Source: Mytilus galloprovincialis
Taxonomy: Eukaryota; Mollusca; Bivalvia; Mytilida; Mytilidae
Reading direction: 5' to 3'
NCBI RefSeq assembly: GCF_965363235.1
Contig: NC_134842.1
Span: forward strand, 39,212,458 to 39,276,457
Length of the DNA stretch: 64,000 bases
Below, in pieces: positions 9,579-21,179 of this stretch. How positions within the stretch are numbered: position 1 is the stretch's first letter; every line of letters starts with the position of its first letter. The notes beneath the pieces were generated by a model. The model saw only the letters and a program-made list of their open reading frames with translations, was not told the origin of the DNA and searched no databases. Both the position numbers and the translations under genes were made by a program.

Positions 9579-11717
9579 ATGTCGAATTCAAAGTTTACTT
9601 CTGTGTGCATTTTACTTTGCTTAGCCGTTGGATGTAATGTTTTCTGCTGTGCGAAAGAAAAACCATGTGGAATAAATGATGAATGCATGTGTACAAAAAG
9701 AATAGCAACCTGCTCATCTTTGAATTATATCCCGAAGCTACCACCAACAATTACTAAATTGATATTGAAAAATAACATTCTTACGGTGATCAATCGGAGT
9801 AGTTTTAGGAATATTTCTTCAATCAACCTCAAGACATTGTGGTTCGAGAATAACTCAATTAAGATAATTCAAGATGATGCGTTTTGTGATTTTGAAATTA
9901 TTGCCGAGCTAAGAATAATAACTGAGAAGTTATTAAATACAACATCGTTGAAATCTTCGTTCCAGAGTTTGACTATTGGAAGCATTAAAATGTTGTATTT
10001 AGAGAAAAACGATTGGTATGGACTTCCGAATGACATGTTTTATCATTTGGTAGGAGCTAAAATCGCCATGTCACTTAAAAACAATCTGTTCCATAAACTA
10101 AATTCAAGTGTATTTCTACCAATAGCAAACCTAAGAAAATTGCAGGTCGAAGAAAACGAAATTGTGTATGTCAATTTTAACGGTCTTATGACAACTGGTT
10201 TTCTGGATTTATCAAATAATAATATATATGCAATACCCAATTTTTGTAATAGCAGCGATGAAACGTTTGTTCCGCAACTGAAATACTTGTCACTTGCATA
10301 CAATGCTATAAGGAAAATTTCTAAAGAATCTTTTAAATGCCTGGATAATTTGAATTATCTAATAATGGATGGAAATCGTTTACGAAGCTTGGATAATAAT
10401 GTCTTTGCATTGCTACATAATTTGATGAAACTTGTCATAGGTGATAATCAGCAATTGAAAATCATTGCTCCGTTCGCATTTAACAGTTCGTCATTACAGA
10501 TATTACATTTGTATCGGAATAATTTTCGATATAGTAAGAAAAAATATAAGGAAAAACGATTTAATCCGCAAACGATTTTTCAAACTATACCAAATTTGAA
10601 AGAAGTGGATTTATCTCATAACTATTTAAATGAGTATGCAATTGTACGAGAACTATTTGCATCAACACGGAATATTCATAAACTTACTTTAGCTTCGTCA
10701 GATATAACGACAATTCCAGAAGAATTATTACGAAATATGCCTCACATCGAATCGTTGAATTTACAAGGAAATGAGATAGAACGATGGAACGAATCCCTCT
10801 TCGATAATTTGTCATCCATGCGCGAATTGTATCTTGATGGGAACAATATTCACGTTATTAACGAAACGTCGTTTCCAGCAAATCTATTAAAATCTTTAAA
10901 CGTACTAGAATTATCCGGTAATCAATATCGATGCACGTGTGAAATGAAATGGTTTTTAGACAAAATTCGATCAACGAATTTTTCAACAAAAATGCAGAAA
11001 AATTGGCCGAGTCGTTACACTTGCTACTATCCGGAACATCTACGATTAACCCTTCTTGCAGATTATTTTCCAACAATTGCAGAGTGTAATTCTTTTAGCA
11101 TTGTCTACCTGATAATAATAACGGCATGTTCATCTGTTTTGATTTTGCTTTTCTTTGTCATAATGACATTCCAATGTCAGATAAATTTTAAGAATGCACT
11201 GTATTTATTTCGTTTAAAGCAACGAATGAAACGTGGGTACTTTAGTCTTGAATCGGCAGATGATTACGAGTTTGACGCGTTCGTTGTTTATTGCGATGCC
11301 GATCGCCTATGGGTCCATGGCGTTTTGCTTAAACATCTAGAAAATTCTAACCTTAATGTTTGTGTTCATCATAGGGATTTTGATGTCGGAGAGCCAGTCA
11401 TTAACAATATTGGAAAATATATGGAGAAGAGTTGGAAGATTATCGTTGTTTTGTCTAATAATTTTGCTAAAAGCGAATGGTGTCAATGGGAGATTGATCT
11501 TGTACAAGAGCGGAGGCGCCGACAGGGAAAAGAAGTTTTGATATTAATAATGTACCAACAGATTGATTCAAAACACATGATTACCCCACTTAAGACATTA
11601 CTCGACACAACGCCATATTTATCTTGTAAGGAAGGGTTTGGGGAGTCTTTGTTCTGGACTGCTGTAGTTAATGACATAAATAAACCTTTGAATATACCTC
11701 CAACATCTATTTTCTAA
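9579..11717 (+). CDS. Toll-like receptor, single-exon, copy 2
   Basis: The paralogue of the gene at 144-2282, exactly the same length (712 residues) and in the same orientation 9.4 kb downstream. It has signal peptide, N-terminal cysteine cluster, leucine-rich repeats, C-terminal cysteine cap, one membrane helix and a TIR domain. The TIR part is nearly identical to copy 1, while the repeats differ more, as expected if ligand binding diverges under a fixed signalling end. The BB-loop again reads RDFDVGE; the residues before it are HH rather than HD. The ATG at 9579 is preferred over an in-frame TTG two codons earlier because it matches the start of copy 1. The gene has no intron and no break. 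Ligand unknown. Confidence 0.95.
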   Translation: MSNSKFTSVCILLCLAVGCNVFCCAKEKPCGINDECMCTKRIATCSSLNYIPKLPPTITKLILKNNILTVINRSSFRNISSINLKTLWFENNSIKIIQDDAFCDFEIIAELRIITEKLLNTTSLKSSFQSLTIGSIKMLYLEKNDWYGLPNDMFYHLVGAKIAMSLKNNLFHKLNSSVFLPIANLRKLQVEENEIVYVNFNGLMTTGFLDLSNNNIYAIPNFCNSSDETFVPQLKYLSLAYNAIRKISKESFKCLDNLNYLIMDGNRLRSLDNNVFALLHNLMKLVIGDNQQLKIIAPFAFNSSSLQILHLYRNNFRYSKKKYKEKRFNPQTIFQTIPNLKEVDLSHNYLNEYAIVRELFASTRNIHKLTLASSDITTIPEELLRNMPHIESLNLQGNEIERWNESLFDNLSSMRELYLDGNNIHVINETSFPANLLKSLNVLELSGNQYRCTCEMKWFLDKIRSTNFSTKMQKNWPSRYTCYYPEHLRLTLLADYFPTIAECNSFSIVYLIIITACSSVLILLFFVIMTFQCQINFKNALYLFRLKQRMKRGYFSLESADDYEFDAFVVYCDADRLWVHGVLLKHLENSNLNVCVHHRDFDVGEPVINNIGKYMEKSWKIIVVLSNNFAKSEWCQWEIDLVQERRRRQGKEVLILIMYQQIDSKHMITPLKTLLDTTPYLSCKEGFGESLFWTAVVNDINKPLNIPPTSIF

Positions 11718-12267
11718 ATAATAGATTCGATGTAATATGTTTCTGTTGTTTTTTTTTTCTTTTATTACAGCCTAGCAATGTTGCATTTTTGCACATACAA
11801 CTGCAAATTAATATATTTCCCGGATCTAACGGAAAGACGTCATAAATAATCTGAGAAAAAACATGACATAGCGCAACGACATAATGCAGGACCATATAGG
11901 TTCTATTTGTTTTATGTTATGTATTAAACTATTTAAAATATGATAAATTTTGGTACAGACAAAGGAAATATTAAAAAAATAAAGTTTTACAATGTTAAAT
12001 TGATAACATGTAAGAATAAGTGCAATCAAAGAGCCAGTTAATATTTTCATAGGTCGTATCTTAATTTACGAGCTCTCTATACAACGTTTTGTATGTTTTT
12101 TACCTTACGGTTGTTGTATTCATTGACATTAATATCATGCCTTCATTTATTGAAATAAGAATCTTTTCAATTGAACAAAATTCTTATTTTATTTTAACCA
12201 AACAGCCAATCCATTTCAATCAGTCATTGTTATAAAGTTTTGATTCAAAGTATTTCGAGATTTTGGG
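11718..12267. other. Intergenic AT-rich sequence after TLR copy 2
   Basis: No gene seen. An AATAAA near 11978 could serve as a distant polyadenylation signal, but nothing supports it beyond the motif. Confidence 0.4.
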
Positions 12268-12280
12268 AACAAAATTCGAT

Positions 12281-12430
12281 AAAACAAGAATGTGTCCATA
12301 GTACACGGATGCCTCGCTGGCACTATCATTTTCTATATTCAGTGGACCGTGAAATTGGTGTCAAAACTTGGTATTAAAGTTAAAAAGATCATATTATAAA
12401 GAACATGTGTACTAAGTACATGTATCTCCC
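12281..12430 (+). repeat. Fragment of a dispersed bivalve repeat
   Basis: Begins ACAAGAATGTGTCCATAGTA and runs through CAGTGGACCGTGAAATTGG to CATGTGTACTAAGT. I recall this as a common interspersed sequence in mussel and other bivalve DNA. Only part of it is present here. The recall cannot be checked without a search. Confidence 0.5.
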
Positions 12431-14968
12431 GTTTGTCACTTACAGGAGTTTCATTCTTTTTTTAGTTCGCTTCCCAGTTTCAAAATAAATAGTTTTCCAT
12501 AACACTAGTATATATTGATAGGGGACTAATTGAGGCATCATGAAGCAAAAAAAAAAAATATAGGTGTCAATTTTCTTGTTTTCGAGATATTACCAAAAAG
12601 TTCGAAAATCTGACAAAAATTCTAAAGCATGACGAGCAAACATTCTTAAGGGCAGTATTTTTCAGTTTTGTACTCATTTTTGTTTAATTTTCACTAGCTA
12701 TTTGCAGGGCTTAATCCAAGTTGATTTTACAAGACGTTATTTTCGACTTTCAAAAATACATCATGCAAAGAATCTGTCAAATCCGCAAATAATAGAAACT
12801 TAAAATTTGTTGCTTTTTGCGCAGATTAGAATAAAGAAGTTTAATTATAACCGTTCTGTCGGATTAAACGATATTGAAATTTATTGCAATATCAAACATT
12901 ACTAAGTCTAATACAACATATATAACGTCACAGTACACAGCACCGCCACCGAGCTAAACATTTTGTATATTTTTTTTAATTATTATTTATCATAAGAAGT
13001 AAATTGTTTAAATATATCAGAAAACCTTCACAATATAGGTGCAATTAGGGTTCCCTCACCTTAAATTTCAAAGTTTCACATTCGCAAGTAGAAGTGTCTA
13101 TGTCAACACCTACGGTAGAAGAGTCAAGACTCGAATTTTTTATGATACAAGAAACCCATATAATATCAACCACAACCCGACAATCAAGATCATATATGTT
13201 TTGTCTAAGTCAGGAATCGGAATTGTCTTGTGCATATTCATGTACATATTTTGCACTCTCTCTGTACCTATGTATGGTTATGAGAATAAAGATATATTGA
13301 TCATATGTTTTCCCATTAAGAAATTGAATGTTGAAAATTCTTGATAAGTTGATTAACAATACAAAGTTTGATTTCCTTTAATTTATCTAGACACTTTACT
13401 AGTGCTTCTTATTTTTCAATATACGGACTTCTTTGCCATATACATACATACATATGTACATTGTTGGAAAATATATAATTTACTTTTACGAGCTTCATCA
13501 TTTCATTTTGAAATCAAACATACAAAATTTTCTTGACCCCCCCCTCCCCCCCCCCCCATAATATTTCACTATTTTTATTTGACCTCCCCTCATGAAAACG
13601 TTAAAAAATATTGATCCCCCTCTATTTAACATGCCGAAATTTTAATATGCGAAACACTTATGAAATATTTTCTGTGGATTGAGTCCAAAAACATATTTGG
13701 AGGGAAAATTGCCTTGAAATAGAGCTCTTCAATTCTTCAATTTCGAAATCTTTTTCTGTTTTTTTTTCTTCTAATTTCCTTTATTCGGCTATTGAAGAAC
13801 ACTTTTCGCAGTAACTCTGTAAAAAAAACACATTAAAAACTTAAAGTAAACCGGTAAACTTTTGTATGAATAGTTCATGCTTTCAGCTTGAACATTTCAA
13901 TTACTCATTTATTGTCACATTTCTATCTTAAATGTGCGATAGTTACCCCAAAATTTTGAGATATTAGCCTGAAAAATACAAATTTTTGAGGGAAAATTTT
14001 GAGGGAATGAGAGGTATAATGGACCCAAAGGGATCTTATAACGAATACAGAAAGAAACATAAGTGGTGTGCGTCAGAATCATCTTTTGTATCAATATTCA
14101 ACTTTTTGTATGCAAATTACTTAGTAGTTAAATATTGGATCATTTATTGGAGAATTTATTGCTCTTTTTTATTTCATGATGTGGCGTGATTTTTTTCATT
14201 TTAATTCATACAAGTTTAATTTCTCTCAACTATTATAAAGCTGAATGTAACTAACCTTGGCAGTAATGCTTGAAAATGTAAGTGATCTAAGTGAGTGAAA
14301 TATCACGACTGGATCATTCGAGTTATGAGTGCACCAATGCATTAAAATTTTATATGGGACAAAATGGCAGAAGGCAGCTTTCTACATCACAAAGTCATGT
14401 GAGGTCATACTTAATTGTATATGATTGTTGGTAAAATGTATTTCCATTTGACTGTAGAAATGTTCTTCTTGAAATTTTGTCTCTATAAGTATTTTAACTA
14501 TTTATTTCCCTGTGCAAAACAATATTGATCCTCACACTTTGAAATTATAAAAAAAAATTGAGCCCCCCTTTTCCACACACAGAAAAAAAAATTGATACCC
14601 CTGTATTTTGACCAGCCCCACTCCCAGATAAAAAATGATAAGTCCCTTATTTTGCCATAATTTTAGTAGGTGTCATTTTTAGAGGGTGGTAATGGGTTGT
14701 TTTCGTGCAACTTGTTTTGCCATTTTTTTTTCACCTGCAGCCGTGAAAAAGGTTAGTTATTCACAGTGTTTCGTGAAATCGGCAAAAAGATCAACGTGCA
14801 GACATTTTTAATTGTTCGTTTATCGTAAAATGGCAATTTTATTTCGCGTTCTGCCGTGCACATACCCCCCTCTTTTTTCTGATTAATTCAACCCAAATGC
14901 AAGAATTTAGGATTTTAATTTGGTTAGAATGTATAGTTAACTTTCCCAGAAATATGTTGTACAACAGT
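12431..14968. other. Gene-poor stretch with homopolymer runs
   Basis: No convincing gene. It contains a C-rich run (13537-13558), later CCCC-rich remnants (13585-13625, 14560-14640) and much A/T low complexity. Open frames at 13039-13344 and 13986-14189 show no domain or splice context. Confidence 0.5.
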
Positions 14969-15075
14969 GTCGGATCCAGAGATTTTCCTAAAAGAGGGGG
15001 GGGGGGGGGGCACTGACAGCACTTAGACTATATAAGAGGAGACCCACTTCAGTGATTCCCTATATATTCAACCAA
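14969..15075 (-). repeat. Dispersed GGATCC-type repeat, copy 1
   Basis: CAGTGTCGGATCCAGAGATTTT, a poly-G run, then CACTGACAG and CAGTGATTCCCTATATA. The same order of blocks occurs at 48005-48150 and, inverted, at 19405-19564. It is a family known for giving spurious protein predictions. Confidence 0.6.
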
Positions 15076-15510
15076 ATGTTTTTTATCGCAGGTATAAGAA
15101 TACTATTTTACATATATGCCAGACCACAAAGAAGAATCACTGTAAAATTAAAGTAAATTACAACATTTAAAAACGACTTTCGTCTTTCGAGTTTTTTTTT
15201 TTTTTTTTTTGTATCGTCAACAGTGGGGCGTTGGAAAAGTGACCCCACTTTAAAGTATAGAAATAAAAGAAGTTATATAGAAGGAGGGGAAAAGAAAACA
15301 ACTTTATAGTGTATATTATTTTGTGGATAAGCTAGGACCCTAAATATGTAGAACTTACGTCGAGTTACAGATGTTGCAGTTTAAGGCAGACGACTAAGTT
15401 CCGGGTGCTCTCTATCGCGTCCGCTTCGACTGGTATGGATAAAGTATGTCCAACAAATTCCGATATAATGTATCCCTAATGTTCATTACAAGTATTTGTT
15501 TTTTAAATAT

Positions 15511-16804
15511 TTAAGGAATGACTAATATTTTTTTCTGTCTATGAACCCTTATGGAAATATAAGCCCTCTGGCACATAGTTGCGGCAGCAGTATGGCTATG
15601 CTGCGGCTTTGTTGCTGCAAACTGTTGCGGCTTCAATGCAGCGATAGCATATTTCGTATGCAAATTAGTTTTCTGGCACCATAATTGCGGCTATATTCTG
15701 GCACCGTTGCGGCAATATTCTGGCATCATGTTGCGGTACTGATGCGGCTATAGCGTATTTCGTATGCAAATTAGTTTTCTGGCATTATGATTGTGGCGCT
15801 GTTGCGGCGCTAATACGGCTATATTCTTGCATCATTTTAGTGACAAAACATGCGAATAGGCCGTGCTTTGTATAAAATGTATTGTGCCGGCAAAAACAAG
15901 TTGTCAATGCATATATATGACATGCATTCATGCATTATAAATTTGTATGCACAGGCACATAAAATAAATGTCAGCGGTATCTGCATAAAAAATAATGAAA
16001 ATTTTTAATGTGCCCTAAGTTTAGCAAATAATATTGTGTTATTTACCAAACTACAAGTATGCAATTAAACTGCTGCAAAAAAAAAAACAACACAAACTTC
16101 ACCGATACATGTATAGTGAACTCAGATGAGGCCATGTTATTGAAATACACAATGCAAGATTAATCTTTTCTATACATGCAATTACTTGATATGAGTTTAC
16201 TTACAGGTCTTCAAATCTTCCAAAAAAAAAAACCAGCTAGAACACCAAATTCTTCAATACAATTATTATCACAAGCAACATGGTGGATTTCTAACACACT
16301 AGTACAGGGAATAGCTAAAAACGCTGGAAATGACATCATCAAATTTTCTGGCTATATTGTGGTGCTCATTAATTTTGAAAGGAATTAGTGTCGCAATGAT
16401 GCCAGAACAATGCCGCTAGCAGCATCATCCGGCACTACCCCGGCAACAATCCTCTGGCAACCTGATTAGGTTGTAGCTTTAAAGCCGCAACGCTGCGGCA
16501 ATGCTGCAGCAACATTTTAAATTTCATAAGGGAAGAAATAACATAACAAATTTGGTGCACACTGAATAACGCGCGTAGCGGGTTATTTAACAGTGTGCAC
16601 CACATTTTTTTTTAGGTTATTTCGAATAGACAGAAAAAATATTACAGTCATTTCTTATAATTTAATTCTAAATTCCATTTTAAACCGTAAAAAACTATGA
16701 AAAAACGTTGATGACGTCACGGTCACATGACTAAATTATGTCAATGGGCTCATAACAAAATAACGTCAGCCAATCAGAAGACGCGTTACATCCAAAATTA
16801 AATT
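15511..16804 (+). mobile_element. CRE-bearing foldback MITE, copy 1 (interrupted)
   Basis: Starts TTAAGGAATGACTAATATTT. The unit is a ~150 bp palindrome (arms TAAGGAATGACTGTAATATT, centre GAATAACGCGCGTAGCGGG) followed by a ~150 bp tail with a full CRE (16712-16719) and an inverted CCAAT box (16770-16774). It is split at 15545/15546 by another element that ends at 16532. The second copy follows at 16807. Confidence 0.85.
15546..16532. mobile_element. 987 bp DNA transposon inserted in a MITE
   Basis: Ends are CCCTTATG and CATAAGGG, a perfect 8 bp inverted repeat that continues imperfectly (GGAAAT/ATTTC). The host MITE reads ...CTGTCTATGAA before it and AAGAAATAAC... after it, while the uninterrupted copy at 16807 reads CTGTCTATGAAGAAATAAC. 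A 2 bp (AA) target duplication fits. The ends carry unusual GC-rich, GCGGC-containing repeats; the middle is AT-rich with no transposase. Superfamily not assigned. Confidence 0.8.
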
Positions 16805-16806
16805 AG

Positions 16807-17114
16807 TTAAGGAATGACTGTAATATTTTTTCTGTCTATGAAGAAATAACATAAAAAATTTGGTGCACACTGAATAACGCGCGTAGCGGGTTATTTAACA
16901 GTGTGCACCACATTTTTTATGTTATTTCGAATAGACAGAAAAAATATTACAGTCATTTCTTATAATTTAATTCTAAATTCCATTTTAAACCGTAGAAAAC
17001 CATTGAAAAACGTTGATGACGTCACGGTCACATAACTAAATTATGTCTATGGGCTCATAACAAAATAACGTCAGCCAATGAGAAGACGCTTTACGTCCAA
17101 TATTAAATTATTTG
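16807..17114 (+). mobile_element. CRE-bearing foldback MITE, copy 2 (uninterrupted)
   Basis: The complete version: palindrome, then tail with CRE at 17017-17024 and inverted CCAAT box near 17075. It sits directly behind copy 1 in the same orientation, sharing the junction AAATTAGTTAAGG. A third copy lies inverted at 44380-44676. Confidence 0.85.
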
Positions 17115-17235
17115 AAGATAAGTTAAATTTTTGACTTGTCTCAGTCTTCCACGAACTCAAAACTGATAAATGAAAGGAAAAATGAATAGGGATCAACGAT
17201 TTCATTTTACTGTTTAAAAAGTTTTAGCAGAGACA

Positions 17236-17414
17236 TATAATACATCTTATCGCTATTCCCGCTTGACCCGAAAATCTGTAACGCTTGAACTTTTGACGGC
17301 ATACAACAACCAATTTTCCATTTTGGCGTCAGCTGTTTTATATTATGACGTCCAAATTTGCAGGAACTTTTGTGAAGTCCAACAATGGAGGACAAATAGC
17401 GATAAGGTGTATCC
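17236..17414. mobile_element. Small inverted-repeat element
   Basis: ATACATCTTATCGCTATT at the left is answered by AATAGCGATAAGGTGTAT at the right, about 170 bp apart. A short MITE is likely. An open frame across it has no support. Confidence 0.45.
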
Positions 17415-18672
17415 TCGTTTGTTGGTGTGCAAGATATTTTTCGACTTTTTAGTATTTAGCGTCCGGGTCTCAGTAATTAGCGACAAGAAGCGTCAAAAAG
17501 CGACAAGAAGACTATTTAGCGACAAGAAAACTTTTAAAAAATATTTTTAAATAAATATATAAAAAAAAACAAAAAATGCATTGACATTTTTATTTTAATA
17601 TATTGGCTAATAAAGTGATTTTCATTTTTTGAGGTTATTGTATTGAAAGATGAAGAAATTAAAAATTTGTGAAGAACAAAGGGGTTCTATAGTTTTTATT
17701 AGATCACATATATGTTAAAGATCATGTATGCACTGCATGTTTTCAGCAAAATCAAAGGTATGAACAAATGAGTCAAGATAACACTTGGTCAGAGACATAT
17801 ATACACATATGTCTCTGAATTGGTGGTCAGGGGCGTAGCTAGGTATTCATTCAACTGTAGGCACAAATCGGCAAGGGGTCTGTGGGCCGCTCAAGGCCCC
17901 CAGTAGGTCCAGGGCAGAGCCCTGGCAGGGGGTTCAGGGGAACGAAGCCCCCGACGGAAAACGGATTTCGGCGTTTTGGCTGCAAAATTATATGCACAAA
18001 AATTTAAATTTTCTGCTTATTTAACCATGATAATTATAATATACATGATAAAAAGTTCGAAGAATTATGAATAATTTACCATAACATCTGAATTAAATAA
18101 CGCAGTACAATAGGAAAATCAAATATTAAAATACAATGTAAAATATTTACAATATGTACTGCCCAGCATATATCCGCGTATCCCTTTAATCAAGCAGTAC
18201 ACCCTGTTTGGTATTTTCAAATCTATTCCGTTATGACCGATATATACGTTTAACTTAATTGATAGTACATATTGACGATCCTTCATTAAAAAAAATAGGC
18301 ACTTGCACGTAAACACTGATATTACTATATAATAACACTATTCTTTTGGCTAGAAAGACATCAATCATCAATCTTTTGATTCTTAAACCTTCACCCTAGC
18401 CACACAAACACATACACACATATATAGTCGATGCCTAATGCAAAAGTTCTGTTCTGTTCATACTAACGTAACAAAATTCAAGAAATTCGTATTTCTTTAT
18501 ATCCCGCTCTACTGTAAAATCCCTACCTGCTTAGGAATTTGAATAATTGTGGTCATTACACGTAGATTTGAGAGTACTAAAACTACTGAAGCTAGTTGAT
18601 AGATTGATTTTTAAACATCTAGTGTAAAACATCTATGCAAGTTTAGAACAAAAAAAAAAAAAACCAAACAAA
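17415..18672. other. Repeat-rich intergenic stretch
   Basis: Holds a short tandem of TTAGCGACAAGAAG (17460-17530), a GC-rich dispersed fragment starting GGGGCGTAGCTAGGTATT (17828-17980), and otherwise AT-rich DNA. No gene recognised. Confidence 0.5.
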
Positions 18673-19404
18673 TTGATTATTTACAATAAACACAACAGTG
18701 AGCTTAGTCCTGTAAGAAATCAGAAACTTTGCCTTTCAGTAGACCAACTACGAACCGCTCAAAGAGTGGCATTCTCTCTACAACTAGGCATAAGATTAAA
18801 TGTCCCCATTCTGACCAGACGTGACTACGTATTTATACATCCTGCACAGCCAAATGGACGACTAACATTGGCAAGTCGGGTGAAGACAAAGTGGAAAGCT
18901 AGTTGAAAACTAACAACAACTAATTAAAAATGCATGTGTCTAAGTTGAGGTTCATCCAAGTTTGTGTTGATAGAATTGAAATGATCTGAACCAAAGTTAT
19001 AGTTTATAGTTTCTATATAAGGTACACACATAAAAAACATTTAATTCTATCCAATATTCAATTTACTAAGGACGAGAGACAAGTGTACACATGACATTCG
19101 ATAATTAGAGTTGTGACAACTTCACTGGAGTTCATCTACATATAACGTTGTTTATTGTTTTTTTAATATGTCTCTGATTACGATTCGATTAGAATTTATA
19201 GTGGCCTGTTGCATTCCATGCTTGAACTTTATAGATTTGCAGTAAATGAGAAAACTTGAAGAAAGAACATTTTGTAAAAATGTATAAAACCTAGTTTTAC
19301 AGCTAGCTGTCTATTTCACTTGTTAGCAAGTTGCATTAAATTTCATTAAATTGAACTAAACTAAAAGACACAATAGTTAAAATTCAGTGACATAAAAGGA
19401 ATAG
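18673..19404. other. Intergenic, no feature recognised
   Basis: An open stretch of 77 codons without ATG (18673-18906) shows no domain. The rest is AT-rich with no repeat I can name. Confidence 0.4.
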
Positions 19405-19564
19405 CAGAGGAGGATTTAGGGGGGGGGCAGGGGGCCCGCCCCCCCCTTTTTGGGAAAAAATTTGGTTGCTTATATAGGGAATCATTGAAGCGTGACTGGA
19501 GCGGGCCCCCTCTTAGGTCAGTCAGTGGACCCCCACTTATGAAAATTTCTGGATCCGCCACTGA
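19405..19564 (+). repeat. Dispersed GGATCC-type repeat, copy 2 (inverted)
   Basis: A poly-G/poly-C core flanked by ATAGGGAATCATTGAAGC and TTTCTGGATCCGCCACTG. It is the inverse of the copies at 14969 and 48005. Confidence 0.65.
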
Positions 19565-19871
19565 ATAGAGCAATCAACATAGTGTAACAATTAGAAATAG
19601 TATATGAAAATATAAATAACTAAGACAGCAGAGTAATTTAATAATTTAACAATCCCTGATAACATACAAAGAGAAATAAAAAAAAAAAAAAACAAACTAG
19701 GAAACGTATTAAAAAAACATAACACTATAACTTACTGGTGGGATGTATAAATACTGAGCCGCGTCAAAGAGTATTCATCAAAATACACATAAAAAGAAAC
19801 AGACGTGAAAATAAACCGCAAACAGATATAAATTAAACTAAAAAATTTAAAGAGTATGAAGTTATCAAAGG

Positions 19872-20095
19872 TACCAGGATTATAATTTAGTACGCCAGAC
19901 GCGCGTTTCGTCTACATAAGACTCATCAGTGACGCTCATATCAAAATATTTATAAAGCCAAACAAGTACAAAGTTGAAGAGCATTGAGGGTCCAAAATTC
20001 CAAAAAGTTGTGCCAAATACGGCTAAGGTAATCTATGCCTGGGATAAGAAAATCCTTAGTTTCTCGAAAAATTCATGACACAGTCATTTTACGAA
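19872..20095 (+). repeat. Dispersed repeat with CCAGACGCGCGTTTCGTC core
   Basis: Runs from TACCAGGATTATAATTTAG through GACTCATCAGTGACGCTC and GAAGAGCATTGAGGGTCC to CTTAGTTTCTCGAAAAATTC. I recall this as an abundant mussel repeat. The segment that normally precedes it is seen, diverged, at 63640-63770. Confidence 0.6.
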
Positions 20096-20905
20096 TCGAA
20101 AACGTCGATAAGACGCACATCAGTTAATAAAAACTCAAACTATAACCAGGTCCAGGATCGAGTACCACAAACCCCACATAAAACCTCTGTGGTGTATAAG
20201 TATGATGCGTTAATAAAATCACATTTGGTGGTGAATGGAGTAATATAAACGGCCGTGAAGGTTACAAATATGATGTTAATTGTTGAAATTATAATTCTTA
20301 AAATTTTTAAATCCAAAGTTACCCACATCTGAAAATAAAGTTACGGACAGTCTGCTTAGTTTCGATCAAAAAGTTACGGACGTCTTATGCATTTTTTAAA
20401 GTTGGCCTAGCGCTTTAGTGAACTCTATATTAACAAATTTATGGTAATTGTTAGTTATTTCTTTATTCAATAATCCTATAAATATTTACATTCTGCATGA
20501 AAAACGTCGCAAAAGGTACATTTTGTATGAATTAAATATCAACGAGTTTAGAGTCCGCCATCTTGGGCTGTGGGTAATTTAATTAAGTTACCCACAGCCG
20601 TTTAAGCACAGTGTCTGGTGTTACCATACTTATTAACTTTTATAACAGGATAAGTACATTTTGTACCTAGTATGTATTCTGCTATTTCTTTATTCATACT
20701 AGAGATTGGCCAGGCATTTTTGGAACCAACTGATTCTTTTCTTGTAAGAATTACTTCTTTTTATAGAATCATAATGACGATGAACAAATTAGAATCATGA
20801 TTGGAATTAAGGACGTGTGTTCCTTGTTGTATTGCTACAATAACATCCAATTAACACCTATAACTTTATACACGCGTCCGACTATATAATTACACGCGAC
20901 AATCG
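20096..20905. other. Intergenic with a short perfect hairpin
   Basis: Contains CTGTGGGTAA and TTACCCACAG flanking a 10 bp spacer at about 20567-20600. No gene seen. Confidence 0.4.
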
Positions 20906-20912
20906 ACATCAC

Positions 20913-21160
20913 GGGAAATCGAGAAATCGAGAAAGCGAAATCGAGAAATCAGGAAATCGGGAAAGCGAGAAAGCGAAAACGCGAAATTGAGAAATCAAGA
21001 AAGCAAAAACGCGAAAACGGGAAGTGAAATAGATTTCTCGATTTCGCGATTTCGCTCTCTTGATTTCTCGATTTCCCGATTTCCCGATTTCTCGATTTCT
21101 CGATTTCGCGTGAAAGTGAAAGGAGAAAACGCGAAAACGCGAAAAGGCGAAATGGCCTCA
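20913..21160. repeat. GAAATCGA minisatellite that switches strand twice
   Basis: An 8 bp-type unit (GAAATCGA, GAAAGCGA, GAAAACGC variants) runs on the + strand to about 21030, on the minus strand to about 21110, and on the + strand again to about 21155. The block ends beside GGCCTCATCCGGCCACC. Open frames here are repeat artefacts. Confidence 0.85.
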
Positions 21161-21179
21161 TCCGGCCACCATAGTTAAC

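Noticed and set aside
13039-13344. 101-codon frame
   Set aside because: No recognisable domain and no homologous copy or splice support; the starting region is low complexity.
16176-16388. 70-codon frame inside the 987 bp transposon
   Set aside because: Too short and without any transposase motif.
19361-19573. 70-codon frame VADPEIFISGG on the minus strand
   Set aside because: It is the translation of a dispersed poly-G/poly-C repeat that also occurs at 14969 and 48005.
20949-21178. Arg/Ser/Glu-rich open frames on both strands
   Set aside because: They are translations of the GAAATCGA minisatellite.
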